This document shows positions 18,109 to 27,390 of a DNA stretch of 64,000 bases, in pieces. A model generated the notes under the pieces. That model was not told the DNA's origin, ran no database searches, and saw nothing but the letters and a program-made list of their open reading frames with translations. Within the stretch, counting starts at the first letter, position 1. Each line of letters begins with the position of its first letter. A program made the position numbers and the translations under genes. The DNA is from Pyrinomonadaceae bacterium (GTDB lineage Bacteria; Acidobacteriota; Blastocatellia; Pyrinomonadales; Pyrinomonadaceae): the NCBI GenBank assembly GCA_019186825.1, contig JABARP010000006.1:1-64000 (forward strand), given 5' to 3'.

Positions 18109-19134
18109 ATGCCAAAGGCGAGTTCAATGAGCAGATTTCTACGCGGTGTAAAGCACACCGTTAGGGCATTTGCGTCCACAAAACATCCCGTTCTCGTGCA
18201 CATCGTGCCGATGCGGCGGTGTAATCTTGCCTGCACATACTGCAACGAATACGACAAGACGAGCGATCCGGTCCCGATCGACACGATGCTCGAACGTATC
18301 GACAAACTTGCAGAATTCGGCTCGTCGGTCATTACGATCTCGGGCGGCGAACCGATGATGCACCCTGAGATCTATCAGATCATCGAGCGCATACGCCATC
18401 ACGGAATGATCGCGGGCCTGATCTCGAACGGTTATTATTTCCAGCCCGAGAAGATCAAGAAGCTTAACGAGGCTGGCCTCGATTACCTGCAGATCTCGAT
18501 CGATAACGTAACGCCCGACGATGTTTCAAAGAAGAGTCTCAAGGTGCTCGACGCGAAGCTCGTGAACCTGAGCAAATACGCGAAATTCAAGGTTAATATC
18601 AATTCTGTTGTAGGCGGCGGCGTTGCGAATCCTGAAGAAGCACTGCAGATCGCTAATCGCGCACGCGAACTCGGATTCTCATCGACGGTCGGCGTAATAC
18701 ACGACGGCGACGGAATGTTGAAAGGCCTGACGCCGCGTGAAAAAGAGGTCTATAAAGAGATCAAGGCAAAGGGCACGCGTTCGTACGCACGCTGGAATTG
18801 GTTCCAGGATGCGCTTGTTGATGGCGGCTCGTACGAGTGGCGTTGCCGGGCGGGAGCGCGATATCTGTACGTTGATGAAGGCGGTATCGTTAGCTATTGC
18901 TCGCAGCAGCGTGGAACGCCCGGGATCCCGCTGCTCGAATACACGGCCGCCGATATGCACCGCGAATATCACACCGAAAAAGGCTGCGCACCCAATTGCA
19001 CCATCCAGTGCGTCCATCAGGTCGGTCATCTCGATGCATGGCGCGACCGTCAGGTCTCACTCGCCGAATACCATAAACGCCAGGGCACCGGTATCAGCAA
19101 AGAGAAGATCGCCGAAGTTCTGAACGCGGAATAA
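18109..19134 (+). CDS. Radical SAM enzyme with SPASM-like C-terminal cysteine cluster
   Basis: 341 residues. The SAM/[4Fe-4S] motif CNLACTYC is at 38-45, followed by the ISGGEPMMHP glycine-rich segment and an SNGYY motif, so the enzyme makes a 5'-deoxyadenosyl radical. The C-terminal third has a second set of cysteines: WRC, SYCSQQ and GCAPNCTIQC, which can bind one auxiliary cluster as in SPASM/twitch proteins. No peptide precursor, transporter or cofactor gene is adjacent, so substrate is unknown. The start may instead be the ATG at 18127. The toxin-antitoxin promoter begins just after its stop codon. Confidence 0.85.
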   Translation: MPKASSMSRFLRGVKHTVRAFASTKHPVLVHIVPMRRCNLACTYCNEYDKTSDPVPIDTMLERIDKLAEFGSSVITISGGEPMMHPEIYQIIERIRHHGMIAGLISNGYYFQPEKIKKLNEAGLDYLQISIDNVTPDDVSKKSLKVLDAKLVNLSKYAKFKVNINSVVGGGVANPEEALQIANRARELGFSSTVGVIHDGDGMLKGLTPREKEVYKEIKAKGTRSYARWNWFQDALVDGGSYEWRCRAGARYLYVDEGGIVSYCSQQRGTPGIPLLEYTAADMHREYHTEKGCAPNCTIQCVHQVGHLDAWRDRQVSLAEYHKRQGTGISKEKIAEVLNAE

Positions 19135-19139
19135 AAAGT

Positions 19140-19168
19140 TTGCAATAAGCGAAGTGATACTTTAGTAT
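19140..19168 (+). promoter_or_regulatory. Predicted promoter of the toxin-antitoxin operon
   Basis: TTGCAA (19140-19145) and TAGTAT (19163-19168) are separated by 17 bases, each matching the sigma-70 consensus at four of six positions. The expected start point, about seven bases downstream, falls on the ATG of the antitoxin (19175), predicting a leaderless or nearly leaderless transcript. Consistently, no Shine-Dalgarno sequence precedes that ATG. Confidence 0.5.
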
Positions 19169-19173
19169 CACTT
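19152..19173. promoter_or_regulatory. Perfect 10-bp palindrome, likely antitoxin operator
   Basis: AAGTGATACT (19152-19161) and AGTATCACTT (19164-19173) are perfect inverted repeats around a 2-base centre. The palindrome covers the predicted -10 box and ends one base before the antitoxin start codon. Phd/YefM antitoxins repress their own operons by binding such palindromes, usually with toxin as co-repressor. Confidence 0.75.
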
Positions 19174-19174
19174 T

Positions 19175-19432
19175 ATGCGAGCCGAACTTGTTACAACACT
19201 GAAACGAAAGGCGACCGAGCTTCTCGACGAGGTCGAGAGGGAAAAGGTGCCGATCCTTATTACAAAACACGGACTGCCGAGCGCTTACCTTGTTGATGCC
19301 GAGACGTATGAGAGCGAAAGGCGTCGCATCAAGGTGCTAGAGGGAATTGCGCGCGGCGAAAGGGCGATCGCTGAGGGTGATATTCTGACCCATGAACAGT
19401 TCAAAAAGAGAATGGCCAAATGGCTGAAGTAA
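19175..19432 (+). CDS. Phd/YefM-family antitoxin
   Basis: 85 residues of the Phd/YefM type: an N-terminal DNA-binding part in which LKRKATELLDEV and the PILITKHGLPSAYLVD segment correspond to the family core, and a charged C-terminal helix (about 45-85) that would wrap the toxin. It overlaps the toxin gene by 13 bases. It should neutralise the toxin and repress the operon through the adjacent palindrome. Confidence 0.88.
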   Translation: MRAELVTTLKRKATELLDEVEREKVPILITKHGLPSAYLVDAETYESERRRIKVLEGIARGERAIAEGDILTHEQFKKRMAKWLK

Positions 19433-19725
19433 TTTGGACCGCTCCCGCGATGCGTGACCTTCTGGAGATCGCAGAGTACATCGCCATTGATAACCTCGAA
19501 GCGGCCCGGACGCTCGTTAGAAGAGTCGAGCGGCATGTCGCACGGCTGGCACGGTTCCCACGTCTCGGGAGTCAGATCCCGGAGCTTGAAGCATCACAGA
19601 ATCGGCAGCTGGTCGAGCCTCCGTGCAGGATCTTCTATCAGATCCGCGGCCAGAAGGTTTACATACTTCACGTTCTCAGGTTCGAGCGTTTGCTGCGGCC
19701 TGCAAATTTGGAGACTGACGAATAG
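19420..19725 (+). CDS. RelE/ParE-family toxin
   Basis: 101 residues: VIWTAPAMRDLLEIAEYIA start, the helical hairpin EAARTLVRRVERHVARL, then LGSQIPE, CRIFYQIRGQKVYILHVL and FER, the usual order of secondary structure in RelE/ParE toxins. The strand R-IFYQI and the C-terminal arginine are typical of ParE-like members, so it could inhibit gyrase or cleave ribosome-bound mRNA; sequence alone does not decide. It ends 13 bases from the convergent pyruvate kinase gene. Confidence 0.88.
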   Translation: MAEVIWTAPAMRDLLEIAEYIAIDNLEAARTLVRRVERHVARLARFPRLGSQIPELEASQNRQLVEPPCRIFYQIRGQKVYILHVLRFERLLRPANLETDE

Positions 19726-19738
19726 CCGTCTTTGGTAC

Positions 19739-21187
19739 TCACCGTCTTGCCATTTCTTCGCCGATGGTCCAGACGATCACTGAGCTCGAAAGGCCGAGGC
19801 CAGAGAGGCGGCCCGCCATCATTATCAGCGTCTCGCCCTTGGTCACGACCTTCAATTCGATAAGCGTTCTCTCGCCGACCTTCAGCATTTTACCGGTAGA
19901 ATCTGCACTGTCATGAACAAAAGGCCTTACGCCCCAAACGAGCGCGAGTTGGCTATACGCATCGTTAGACGTCGTAAGAGCGAACGTCTGCAGGCCGGAA
20001 CGCACGGACGATAAACGCCGGGCCATAAGCCCGGATTCCGTAAAAACAGCGACCTTTTCGGTCTCGATCTCTTTGGCAGCATATGCCGCTGCCTTGCAGA
20101 GCGCCTGGCTTGTGCGTCCGCTCGGCGGCTGTGCGAATTTTACGGGCCGTTTGAGCTGTTCTGGTTTGATCGTCTCAGCGGAATCGATGATCTTCGCCAT
20201 CATCTTGACGGCTTCAACAGGATGACTGCCGGTCGCGGTCTCTGCCGATAGCATCACGGCATCGGTACCGTCCCATACGGCATTCGCAACATCTGAAGCT
20301 TCCGCACGCGTCGGGAAAGGATTGTCGATCATCGACTGGAGCATCTGGGTCGCAGTGATCACAAGTTTGTCATGCATTACCGCGAGTTCGATAATGCGTT
20401 TTTGATAGACGGGAACCAGCTCGACGCTTGTCTCTACACCGAGATCGCCTCGCGCGACCATCACGGCGTCGGCCGCTTCGATAATTTCGGCGAGGTTTGC
20501 GATCGCCTCGGCCTTCTCGATCTTTGCAACGAGTAGCGGCCGCCCGATGGTGCGTTTGTTCAGAGCCTTGATCCTGTTTTTTGCCTGGATACAATCGTCA
20601 GCGGTCCGCACGAACGAGAGCGCGATGTAATCGACATTCTGCGACATTGCCCATTCGAGGTCGTTGTGATCCTTCTCGGTCATCGAAGGTATCGGAAGCG
20701 GCGTATTCGGCAGATTGATGCCTTTTCGCTCCTTCAGCGTACCGCCAACGACGACCGTCGTGATGACGTCGGTCTCCGTTTCGGAATCAACGACGAGTTC
20801 GATAGCTCCGTCGTCGATCAGGATGCGTGCTCCGGGTTCGACCGCCTTTGGCAGCTCGGAAAAATTCGTCGAGACCTCTTGGTCCGAACCCTCGACCTCG
20901 CGAGTCGTGAGCACGAACTTATTGCCTTTGACTAGTTCGACAGGCTTGCCGTCTTTTAGGGAACGCGTGCGGATCTTCGGCCCGGAGAGGTCCGCGAGGA
21001 TCGAGATCGGGACGCCGAGGGACGCCGCGGCCTCACGGGCCGTCTTGATGCGGGCCGCGTGCTCGTCGTAATTTCCGTGTGACATATTGATGCGGACGGC
21101 GTTGAGGCCGCCCGCGATCATTGATTCAAGTATCTCTCGGCTTTCGGATGCAGGGCCGAGCGTTGCAAGTATCTTGGCTTTTCTCAC
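19739..21187 (-). CDS. pyk: Pyruvate kinase
   Basis: 482 residues, full length for the bacterial enzyme. Diagnostic parts are ILATLGPAS at the start, RINMSHG, DLSGPKIR, the catalytic-lysine region VAKIEKAEAI and MVARGDLGVE. It converts phosphoenolpyruvate and ADP to pyruvate and ATP. It is the last gene of a minus-strand run TlpA-like, GH15 glucoamylase, pyk, with ten bases between the GH15 stop and its start, linking alpha-glucan breakdown to lower glycolysis. The C-terminal allosteric domain is present. Confidence 0.96.
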   Translation of the reverse strand: MRKAKILATLGPASESREILESMIAGGLNAVRINMSHGNYDEHAARIKTAREAAASLGVPISILADLSGPKIRTRSLKDGKPVELVKGNKFVLTTREVEGSDQEVSTNFSELPKAVEPGARILIDDGAIELVVDSETETDVITTVVVGGTLKERKGINLPNTPLPIPSMTEKDHNDLEWAMSQNVDYIALSFVRTADDCIQAKNRIKALNKRTIGRPLLVAKIEKAEAIANLAEIIEAADAVMVARGDLGVETSVELVPVYQKRIIELAVMHDKLVITATQMLQSMIDNPFPTRAEASDVANAVWDGTDAVMLSAETATGSHPVEAVKMMAKIIDSAETIKPEQLKRPVKFAQPPSGRTSQALCKAAAYAAKEIETEKVAVFTESGLMARRLSSVRSGLQTFALTTSNDAYSQLALVWGVRPFVHDSADSTGKMLKVGERTLIELKVVTKGETLIMMAGRLSGLGLSSSVIVWTIGEEMARR

Positions 21188-21197
21188 TATTTCTATT

Positions 21198-23177
21198 TTA
21201 CAGCAGCGGGACGCTTGATGCGCTCTTATGGTTCTCGTTTGTAAGTTCGTTGTAACGACGCAGATAGCTCAGAACCGTCGAGACGAATGACGAATGCGAC
21301 CAGGTGAGCGGCGAGACCGAGAGCGGGTCGCCGTTGCTCGGGTCGATCTGTTCCGCAAGAACGCCCGACGGGAAGGCATTCTTCGTGACCCACTCGAGCA
21401 GCGAGTGGGCGGGCTCAAGGTCGCCGACATTCTTGGCTATCGCGAGATAATATTCCGCAAGCCAAAGCGTGCAGATGATCCAGGAATTACCGGGAAATTC
21501 ATCGCTCTGCCGCATATAGCCATCGTTCTGAAAGCGTGCGACGCCGCCGATAGGCCCCGGATTCGTTAGCTGATCGCGGACGGCGTCCATCGTCGTTGTA
21601 ACGAGCGGATCGTCCGGCGAAAAGCATCCGAAATAGAAGACGCCGTAGAGCGATGCGTCTATCGTCGGATCGACGTAAAGGTTGTCGTCGTTGTCGCCGA
21701 CGAGGCGGCCGCGTATGAACCGTTTGAAGTCATTGTCGTAAAGGTGCTCGCGCATTCCGGCAACGACGGCATCGGCGGCCTTTCGATACTTGTCCGCACG
21801 CTCCGCATCCTCGAACATTTCGGCGAAATTTGCTGCTCCGCGAAGTCCGGCGACAACCGTAGAGCACGTAAACGTATGCACGCCGCGGCGATCTTCCCAA
21901 AGATTCCAGCTTGGCAGCGGCAAGCCTGTGTCCTTATGCCGAAAACTCTCGATAAAGTCCGCAGAACGCAGGATCAAATTCTCGTAAAGCTCGGCAATAA
22001 GATCCTTGTCGTTCGTGATGGAAAAATACTCCCAAAGTGCCCAGAGGACGAGGGCCGTTTCATCTTCCTGGATCGGGATCATCGAGTGGTGATTCCGCGT
22101 GTCCCACCAGGCGTGCCAGCCGGATCCGACGGTGCCGTCAGGATTGTATTTTTGAAGGAAATAGCCGTCCGGGTGAATGATTCGTCCACAGAATTTGAAG
22201 AAATTCGCGGCGATCGAATGAAAGCCTGCACGTACGAGAGTGTCGGCGACGAATGCGCCGTCGCGCGGCCAAACGTAGCTGTAATGGTCGGTCGCACGTT
22301 CGGTCACGTCGTGATCGTTCGCAGCAAGGATCGCGCCGTCAGCGTCGATCTGCGTGCGTATGATGTGGAGGCTGCGGTCGTAGAGCGAGACGATCTCGTT
22401 CGAGACGGCGGAAAAGTCAACGTTCGTACGATGTTCGTACTGATCGGGCGGACAGCCGAATCGCGTTGCGGGGCGTTCGTCGATCACGATCGAATTCAGC
22501 TTGGTGACCTCGTTGTGTGACGTCGCGGCGGCGATCCAGTAATAGAATTCGCAAGAGCTGTTTGCCGCGACCTGGCAATGGATCCCGATCGTCGAATCGA
22601 CCGAACCTTCGAAGATCGCGCTCCCGCTCAAGACGCCGTCCTCGGCGTCGCGCCACGTGCCCTGCATATTCTGGAACGCCTTTCTGCCGGTTGCGAACTG
22701 ATCGAAGTGCGGTTCGGTGTTGATCAAAAAATATCGATGTTTTTGATAGTGGATGAGGCCGCCGCTTTTCGGATCGTAGAACGCGGTGTCGCCGACCTTG
22801 TTCTCGTAGATGCGAAAGTCGTGGTGGAAGAAGATGCGGACCTCGCGGTCGCTGCCCTTCGTGTCCTTCAGAAAAACGTGTTTGAGGTAGATATTTCGGT
22901 CCCTGCAGACCATATCGTGACACTCGAACTCGATACCGAGCGACTCGTTCACGAGTTTGACATCGGTTACTGCAGATTCCGGAAGGTAGCTGATCTCTCG
23001 CTGCCAATCGTCCTCAAAGATCCAGGAAAAAACACCGTCCACCCAGACACCTAAGCGAAAAGGGAAGCCCTCGCTGTGGTTCTCTTCACCGACATGTGGG
23101 AAGTAAACGTCGCGCAGCTGATATTTGTCGTCAAAATTTACGAGAAAACGTCCGTTGCCGACGGGAATATCACGCAT
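21198..23177 (-). CDS. GH15 glucoamylase / glucan 1,4-alpha-glucosidase-like
   Basis: 659 residues with the two-part GH15 architecture: an N-terminal beta-sandwich (about 1-270) and an (alpha/alpha)6 barrel. YVWPRDGAF at 301-309 is the substrate-binding signature, WNLWED with E428 is the likely catalytic acid and the late AEQ with E609 the catalytic base. No signal peptide is seen, so it probably acts in the cytoplasm on glycogen, maltodextrins or trehalose. A glycogen gene (glgC, 42558) occurs elsewhere in the window. It sits between the TlpA-like gene and pyk. Confidence 0.92.
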   Translation of the reverse strand: MRDIPVGNGRFLVNFDDKYQLRDVYFPHVGEENHSEGFPFRLGVWVDGVFSWIFEDDWQREISYLPESAVTDVKLVNESLGIEFECHDMVCRDRNIYLKHVFLKDTKGSDREVRIFFHHDFRIYENKVGDTAFYDPKSGGLIHYQKHRYFLINTEPHFDQFATGRKAFQNMQGTWRDAEDGVLSGSAIFEGSVDSTIGIHCQVAANSSCEFYYWIAAATSHNEVTKLNSIVIDERPATRFGCPPDQYEHRTNVDFSAVSNEIVSLYDRSLHIIRTQIDADGAILAANDHDVTERATDHYSYVWPRDGAFVADTLVRAGFHSIAANFFKFCGRIIHPDGYFLQKYNPDGTVGSGWHAWWDTRNHHSMIPIQEDETALVLWALWEYFSITNDKDLIAELYENLILRSADFIESFRHKDTGLPLPSWNLWEDRRGVHTFTCSTVVAGLRGAANFAEMFEDAERADKYRKAADAVVAGMREHLYDNDFKRFIRGRLVGDNDDNLYVDPTIDASLYGVFYFGCFSPDDPLVTTTMDAVRDQLTNPGPIGGVARFQNDGYMRQSDEFPGNSWIICTLWLAEYYLAIAKNVGDLEPAHSLLEWVTKNAFPSGVLAEQIDPSNGDPLSVSPLTWSHSSFVSTVLSYLRRYNELTNENHKSASSVPLL

Positions 23178-23192
23178 AGGATCGCGAGGGAG

Positions 23193-23765
23193 CTAGTTCG
23201 AATTCACAGCGGTCTCGACCGCGAGATCGAGATCCATCTTGACCCGGTCGCTAAAGCCGACGACCTTTTTGACGATCTGGCCATTGCGGTCGATGATGAG
23301 CGTTTGCGGGATCGCATCGGTCGAGGCAAAGATGAAGCTGGTCAGGGCTTTTTCCGGATAGACGATCGGGTAATCAAGCTTTGTTTGAGCCACGAAATTC
23401 GGGATCTCGGCCTTGTCGGCAGCATCGCCGACGTGCATTCCGTAGATCGCGAGTTTGTCGCTGCCGTATCGCGCGAGAAGTGAATTCAGGTGCGGGATCT
23501 CTTCGCGGCACGGCGGGCAGTTGGTCGCCCAAAAATCGAGGATAACGGCCTTTCCCTTGAGGTCACCGAGCGTTTGCTTCTCGCCGGCGTCGTTCGTCCA
23601 CGTCATCTCGCCCATCGGTTTTGACGGGGTTTCGACGATGTTGGTTGTCGGGCGGTCGTTTATGGATGCCGGCCGGTTCGAGATCGAGATCGGAGCTGCG
23701 CCCGTGTGGCACGCGATGCCTCCGGCGGTCACAAAAAAGAGAAATATCGCCCCTAACTTACTCAC
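23193..23765 (-). CDS. TlpA/ResA-like thioredoxin-fold lipoprotein
   Basis: 190 residues if started at the GTG at 23765. That start gives a short lipoprotein signal ending GGIAC (Cys19); the much longer open frame upstream overlaps the divergent NifU-like gene and has no coherent protein character. The mature part is an AhpC/TSA-TlpA domain with the redox motif CPPC (83-86) in FWATNCPPCREEIPHL and the cis-proline region DAIPQTLIID. It likely reduces disulfides in the periplasm, perhaps for cytochrome c maturation. It is followed 15 bases later by GH15. Confidence 0.85.
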   Translation of the reverse strand: MSKLGAIFLFFVTAGGIACHTGAAPISISNRPASINDRPTTNIVETPSKPMGEMTWTNDAGEKQTLGDLKGKAVILDFWATNCPPCREEIPHLNSLLARYGSDKLAIYGMHVGDAADKAEIPNFVAQTKLDYPIVYPEKALTSFIFASTDAIPQTLIIDRNGQIVKKVVGFSDRVKMDLDLAVETAVNSN

Positions 23766-23768
23766 AAC

Positions 23769-23774
23769 TATAAT
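23769..23774 (+). promoter_or_regulatory. Consensus -10 hexamer before the NifU-like gene
   Basis: A perfect TATAAT occurs 33 bases before the GTG start of the NifU-like gene, in the AT-rich gap between the divergent TlpA-like and NifU-like genes. No good -35 hexamer is seen at 16-18 bases upstream, so this is only a candidate. Confidence 0.35.
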
Positions 23775-23807
23775 GTTAGTGTTAAAAAGGGCTGTTGTAA
23801 AAGCAAC

Positions 23808-24410
23808 GTGTCCTCCGAGAAATTCAAATTGGCCGTCTATCCTGAGAAAATTGCCGAGAAACTTCGCGAGAAGCGCGTCGCTGCCGCGCGGGGGGACGGC
23901 GTTTGCGGGCGTTCGGCGAGTTTTGTCTGCGGCTGTTTCGCGGAGGCCGCGATCTCGGTCAACGGGGACGCGCAAGTTGTTGAGAACATTAGATTTGCGA
24001 CGAACGGCTGCGGGTTTATGGCCGCAGCGTGCTCGGTGCTTGAAGATTCGCTGGACGGCCACGCACTTGCCGATCTGAACGGGCTTTCGGATGATGCTCT
24101 GCGGGATAAGGTCGAGGGCGAGCTTGGGGAATTTCCGGCCGAAAGGGTTCAATGCGCGGCGGTTGCGGCCGAGGCTTTGAAGGCGGCATTTGCAAAGTTG
24201 CGGCAAGCGAGAGCGTCGGAATTCGTTGGAGACTCGCCGCTTGTCTGCACGTGTTTCGGCGTATCGGAGGACGACCTGAACGCCGCGATCAATGAAACTC
24301 ATGCCGCGAAGTTTGACGATCTGCGGCAGGCGACCAACGCGGGACGCGGCTGCGGAGCTTGCCGAATGCTGATCGAAGATCTTCTCGAACGCCCGAGGAT
24401 ACAGGCTTGA
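23808..24410 (+). CDS. NifU N-domain / BFD-type [2Fe-2S] iron-sulfur protein
   Basis: 200 residues from a GTG start. Residues about 8-130 resemble the IscU/NifU scaffold: C33, then FATNGCGFMAAACSVLEDSLDG with C68, then RVQCAAVAAEAL with C116, the three expected cluster-ligand cysteines, although the usual CGD is CGR here. Residues about 145-195 are a BFD-like [2Fe-2S] domain with C147, C149, C182 and C185 (CTC ... GCGAC). This is the front two-thirds of Azotobacter-type NifU; the C-terminal Nfu domain is missing. It may be a scaffold or a bacterioferritin-associated redox protein. Confidence 0.82.
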   Translation: MSSEKFKLAVYPEKIAEKLREKRVAAARGDGVCGRSASFVCGCFAEAAISVNGDAQVVENIRFATNGCGFMAAACSVLEDSLDGHALADLNGLSDDALRDKVEGELGEFPAERVQCAAVAAEALKAAFAKLRQARASEFVGDSPLVCTCFGVSEDDLNAAINETHAAKFDDLRQATNAGRGCGACRMLIEDLLERPRIQA

Positions 24411-24441
24411 AGCACGCCTCTGTGCTATAATCCCCGCAAAA

Positions 24442-24510
24442 CGTGCGTTTTGTGCATTTTGTATCAATTCGTGCATTTTGTGCATTTTTATACAATTCGT
24501 GCAAAATGTG
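24442..24510. repeat. 28-bp tandem repeat, about 2.4 copies
   Basis: Two 28-base units (24442-24469 and 24470-24497) begin CGTGC and end in CAATT, differing at only a few positions, and a third partial unit starts at 24498 (CGTGCAAAATGTG). Within each unit GTGCATTTT is itself nearly duplicated. The array fills the gap between the NifU-like gene and the CNNM gene. Its function is unknown; it may carry promoter or regulator sites for the downstream gene. Confidence 0.75.
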
Positions 24511-24577
24511 GGTGAGATGTTCGCCCGAACTTGGTAGATTCTTATCGAGGCCTTTGGACAGGCTCTCGACATTTTGA

Positions 24578-25969
24578 ATGGACGACCCTGCTAGTACCCT
24601 TTCTTTTTTCTTCCTTGCACAAGCTTCGGAGACTTCTGCCTCGCCGACCCTTTCATGGTCGGTGCTGAACTTGCTTCTCGTTGTGTTCCTGGTCGCGGCG
24701 AATGGATTTTTCGTTGCGAGCGAATTCGCACTCGTTGCGGTCCGCAAATCGAGGATCGAAGCACAGGCGGCCGAAGGGCATCGTGCGGCGAAGCGTCTGC
24801 TCGATATGCTCGAGCATCTGAACGTGTATACTACCGCGATGCTATTGGGGATCACGCTCGCATCGCTCGGGCTCGGCTGGGTCGGCGAACCGGCGGTCGC
24901 ACGGCTGCTCGAACCGATGCTTATCTGGCTCGCGGGTGCGACGGGCGTTGAGGTTTTCACGACGCCGGCGGTCATTCACACGATCTCTTTCGCGGTCGGT
25001 TTTTCGTTCATCACGTTCCTGCACATCGTCTTCGGCGAACTCGCACCGAAGACCGCGGCACTCGAACTTTCTGAGAAGATCGCGTATCTGGTCGCCGTTC
25101 CGCTGCAGCTTTTTTACAAGGTCTTTTACTACCCGATCCGCCTTCTTGACTGGGCAGGGACGAAGACCGTGAGGCTCTTCGGCCTGGAAGCCGCGGGCGA
25201 GCACGTGTCGAGCTATACCGAGGAAGAGATACGAAATCTCGTACGAATCTCGGAAGAGAGTGGCCACCTGAATGTCGAGGAACGCACGCTCATCAACAAG
25301 GTTTTCGAGTTCTCGGAAACGACGGTCAAAGAGGCGATGGTGCCACGTACAGAGGTCGTTGCCTTGCCCGAAACCTCGACGTTCGACGAGATCGCGACGG
25401 CATTCCAGGAACACGGCTATTCAAGAATCCCGGTCTATCGGGCGTCGCTCGACGATATGGCGGGCTTTGTTCATAGCAAAGACCTTGTGAGCTACGTCGG
25501 CCGCAAAGACGAATTCCGCCTTGCGGATGTGCTGATGAAGCCGAGCTATGTCGTCGATACCGCAAGGCTCGAAGATGTTTTAAGGCAGATGCAGCGGGAG
25601 AAATTCCATTTCGGTTTTGTCGTCGATGAACACGGCGGCATCGAGGGAATAATCACGCTCGAAGACCTGCTCGAAGAGATCGTCGGTGATATTTCCGACG
25701 AACACGATGACGAGGTCAACGAACAGATCACGGAGCTTGCCGACGGTTCGTATCGCCTAGACGGCGGGCTTGCCGTACGCGATATCAACCGCCGCTTGGA
25801 CGTGAATCTGCCGGTCTCCGAAACGTACACGACGGTCGCGGGCTTCCTGATGGCGGAAGCGGGCCAGATCCTCGACGAAGGCGATTCTCTCGCGTACAAC
25901 GGCAACACGTTCCACATCGAGAAGGTCGATAAGCGGCGTATTTTACAGGTGCGGATGGAAAGGACATAA
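24578..25969 (+). CDS. CNNM/CorC-type (HlyC/CorC family) membrane transporter
   Basis: 463 residues in the standard order: an N-terminal DUF21/CNNM membrane domain with about four helices (from about 28 to 190, including SLGLGWVGEP and FGELAPKT), a cytosolic pair of CBS domains (about 225-345, with VPRTEV and FGFVVDEHGG), and a C-terminal CorC/HlyC domain (about 365-460, beginning YRLDGGLAVRDIN). Relatives transport Mg2+ or Co2+ or regulate their flux; the hemolysin name is historical. It starts downstream of the tandem repeat. Confidence 0.9.
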   Translation: MDDPASTLSFFFLAQASETSASPTLSWSVLNLLLVVFLVAANGFFVASEFALVAVRKSRIEAQAAEGHRAAKRLLDMLEHLNVYTTAMLLGITLASLGLGWVGEPAVARLLEPMLIWLAGATGVEVFTTPAVIHTISFAVGFSFITFLHIVFGELAPKTAALELSEKIAYLVAVPLQLFYKVFYYPIRLLDWAGTKTVRLFGLEAAGEHVSSYTEEEIRNLVRISEESGHLNVEERTLINKVFEFSETTVKEAMVPRTEVVALPETSTFDEIATAFQEHGYSRIPVYRASLDDMAGFVHSKDLVSYVGRKDEFRLADVLMKPSYVVDTARLEDVLRQMQREKFHFGFVVDEHGGIEGIITLEDLLEEIVGDISDEHDDEVNEQITELADGSYRLDGGLAVRDINRRLDVNLPVSETYTTVAGFLMAEAGQILDEGDSLAYNGNTFHIEKVDKRRILQVRMERT

Positions 25970-25995
25970 TTCTTATTTCTAACAAGAAAAAATAG

Positions 25996-27300
<1,305 letters not shown>

Positions 27301-27311
27301 TGGATCGTTCG

Positions 27312-27386
27312 GAGTTACGCCTTCAGGCGTGAACCCATTCTCACGCCTAAAGGCGTAACTCTAAACTCTAGACCGTAACTCTGAAA
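27312..27386. repeat. REP-like repeats 5' of the RAYT gene
   Basis: Two copies of a short palindromic unit in opposite orientation: an inverted copy at 27312-27333 (core ACGCCTTCAGGCGT) and a direct copy at 27341-27366 (core ACGCCTAAAGGCGT), then a decayed piece around 27374-27386 that keeps GTAACTCTGAAA. Each core folds into a 5-bp stem with a 4-base loop. They lie between eno and the transposase and match the triple array on its other side. Confidence 0.88.
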
Positions 27387-27390
27387 TCTC

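Noticed and set aside
23766..24572. Long N-terminal extension of the TlpA-like protein
   Set aside because: It lies antisense to the NifU-like gene and shows no protein-like composition; the GTG at 23765 gives a proper lipoprotein signal.
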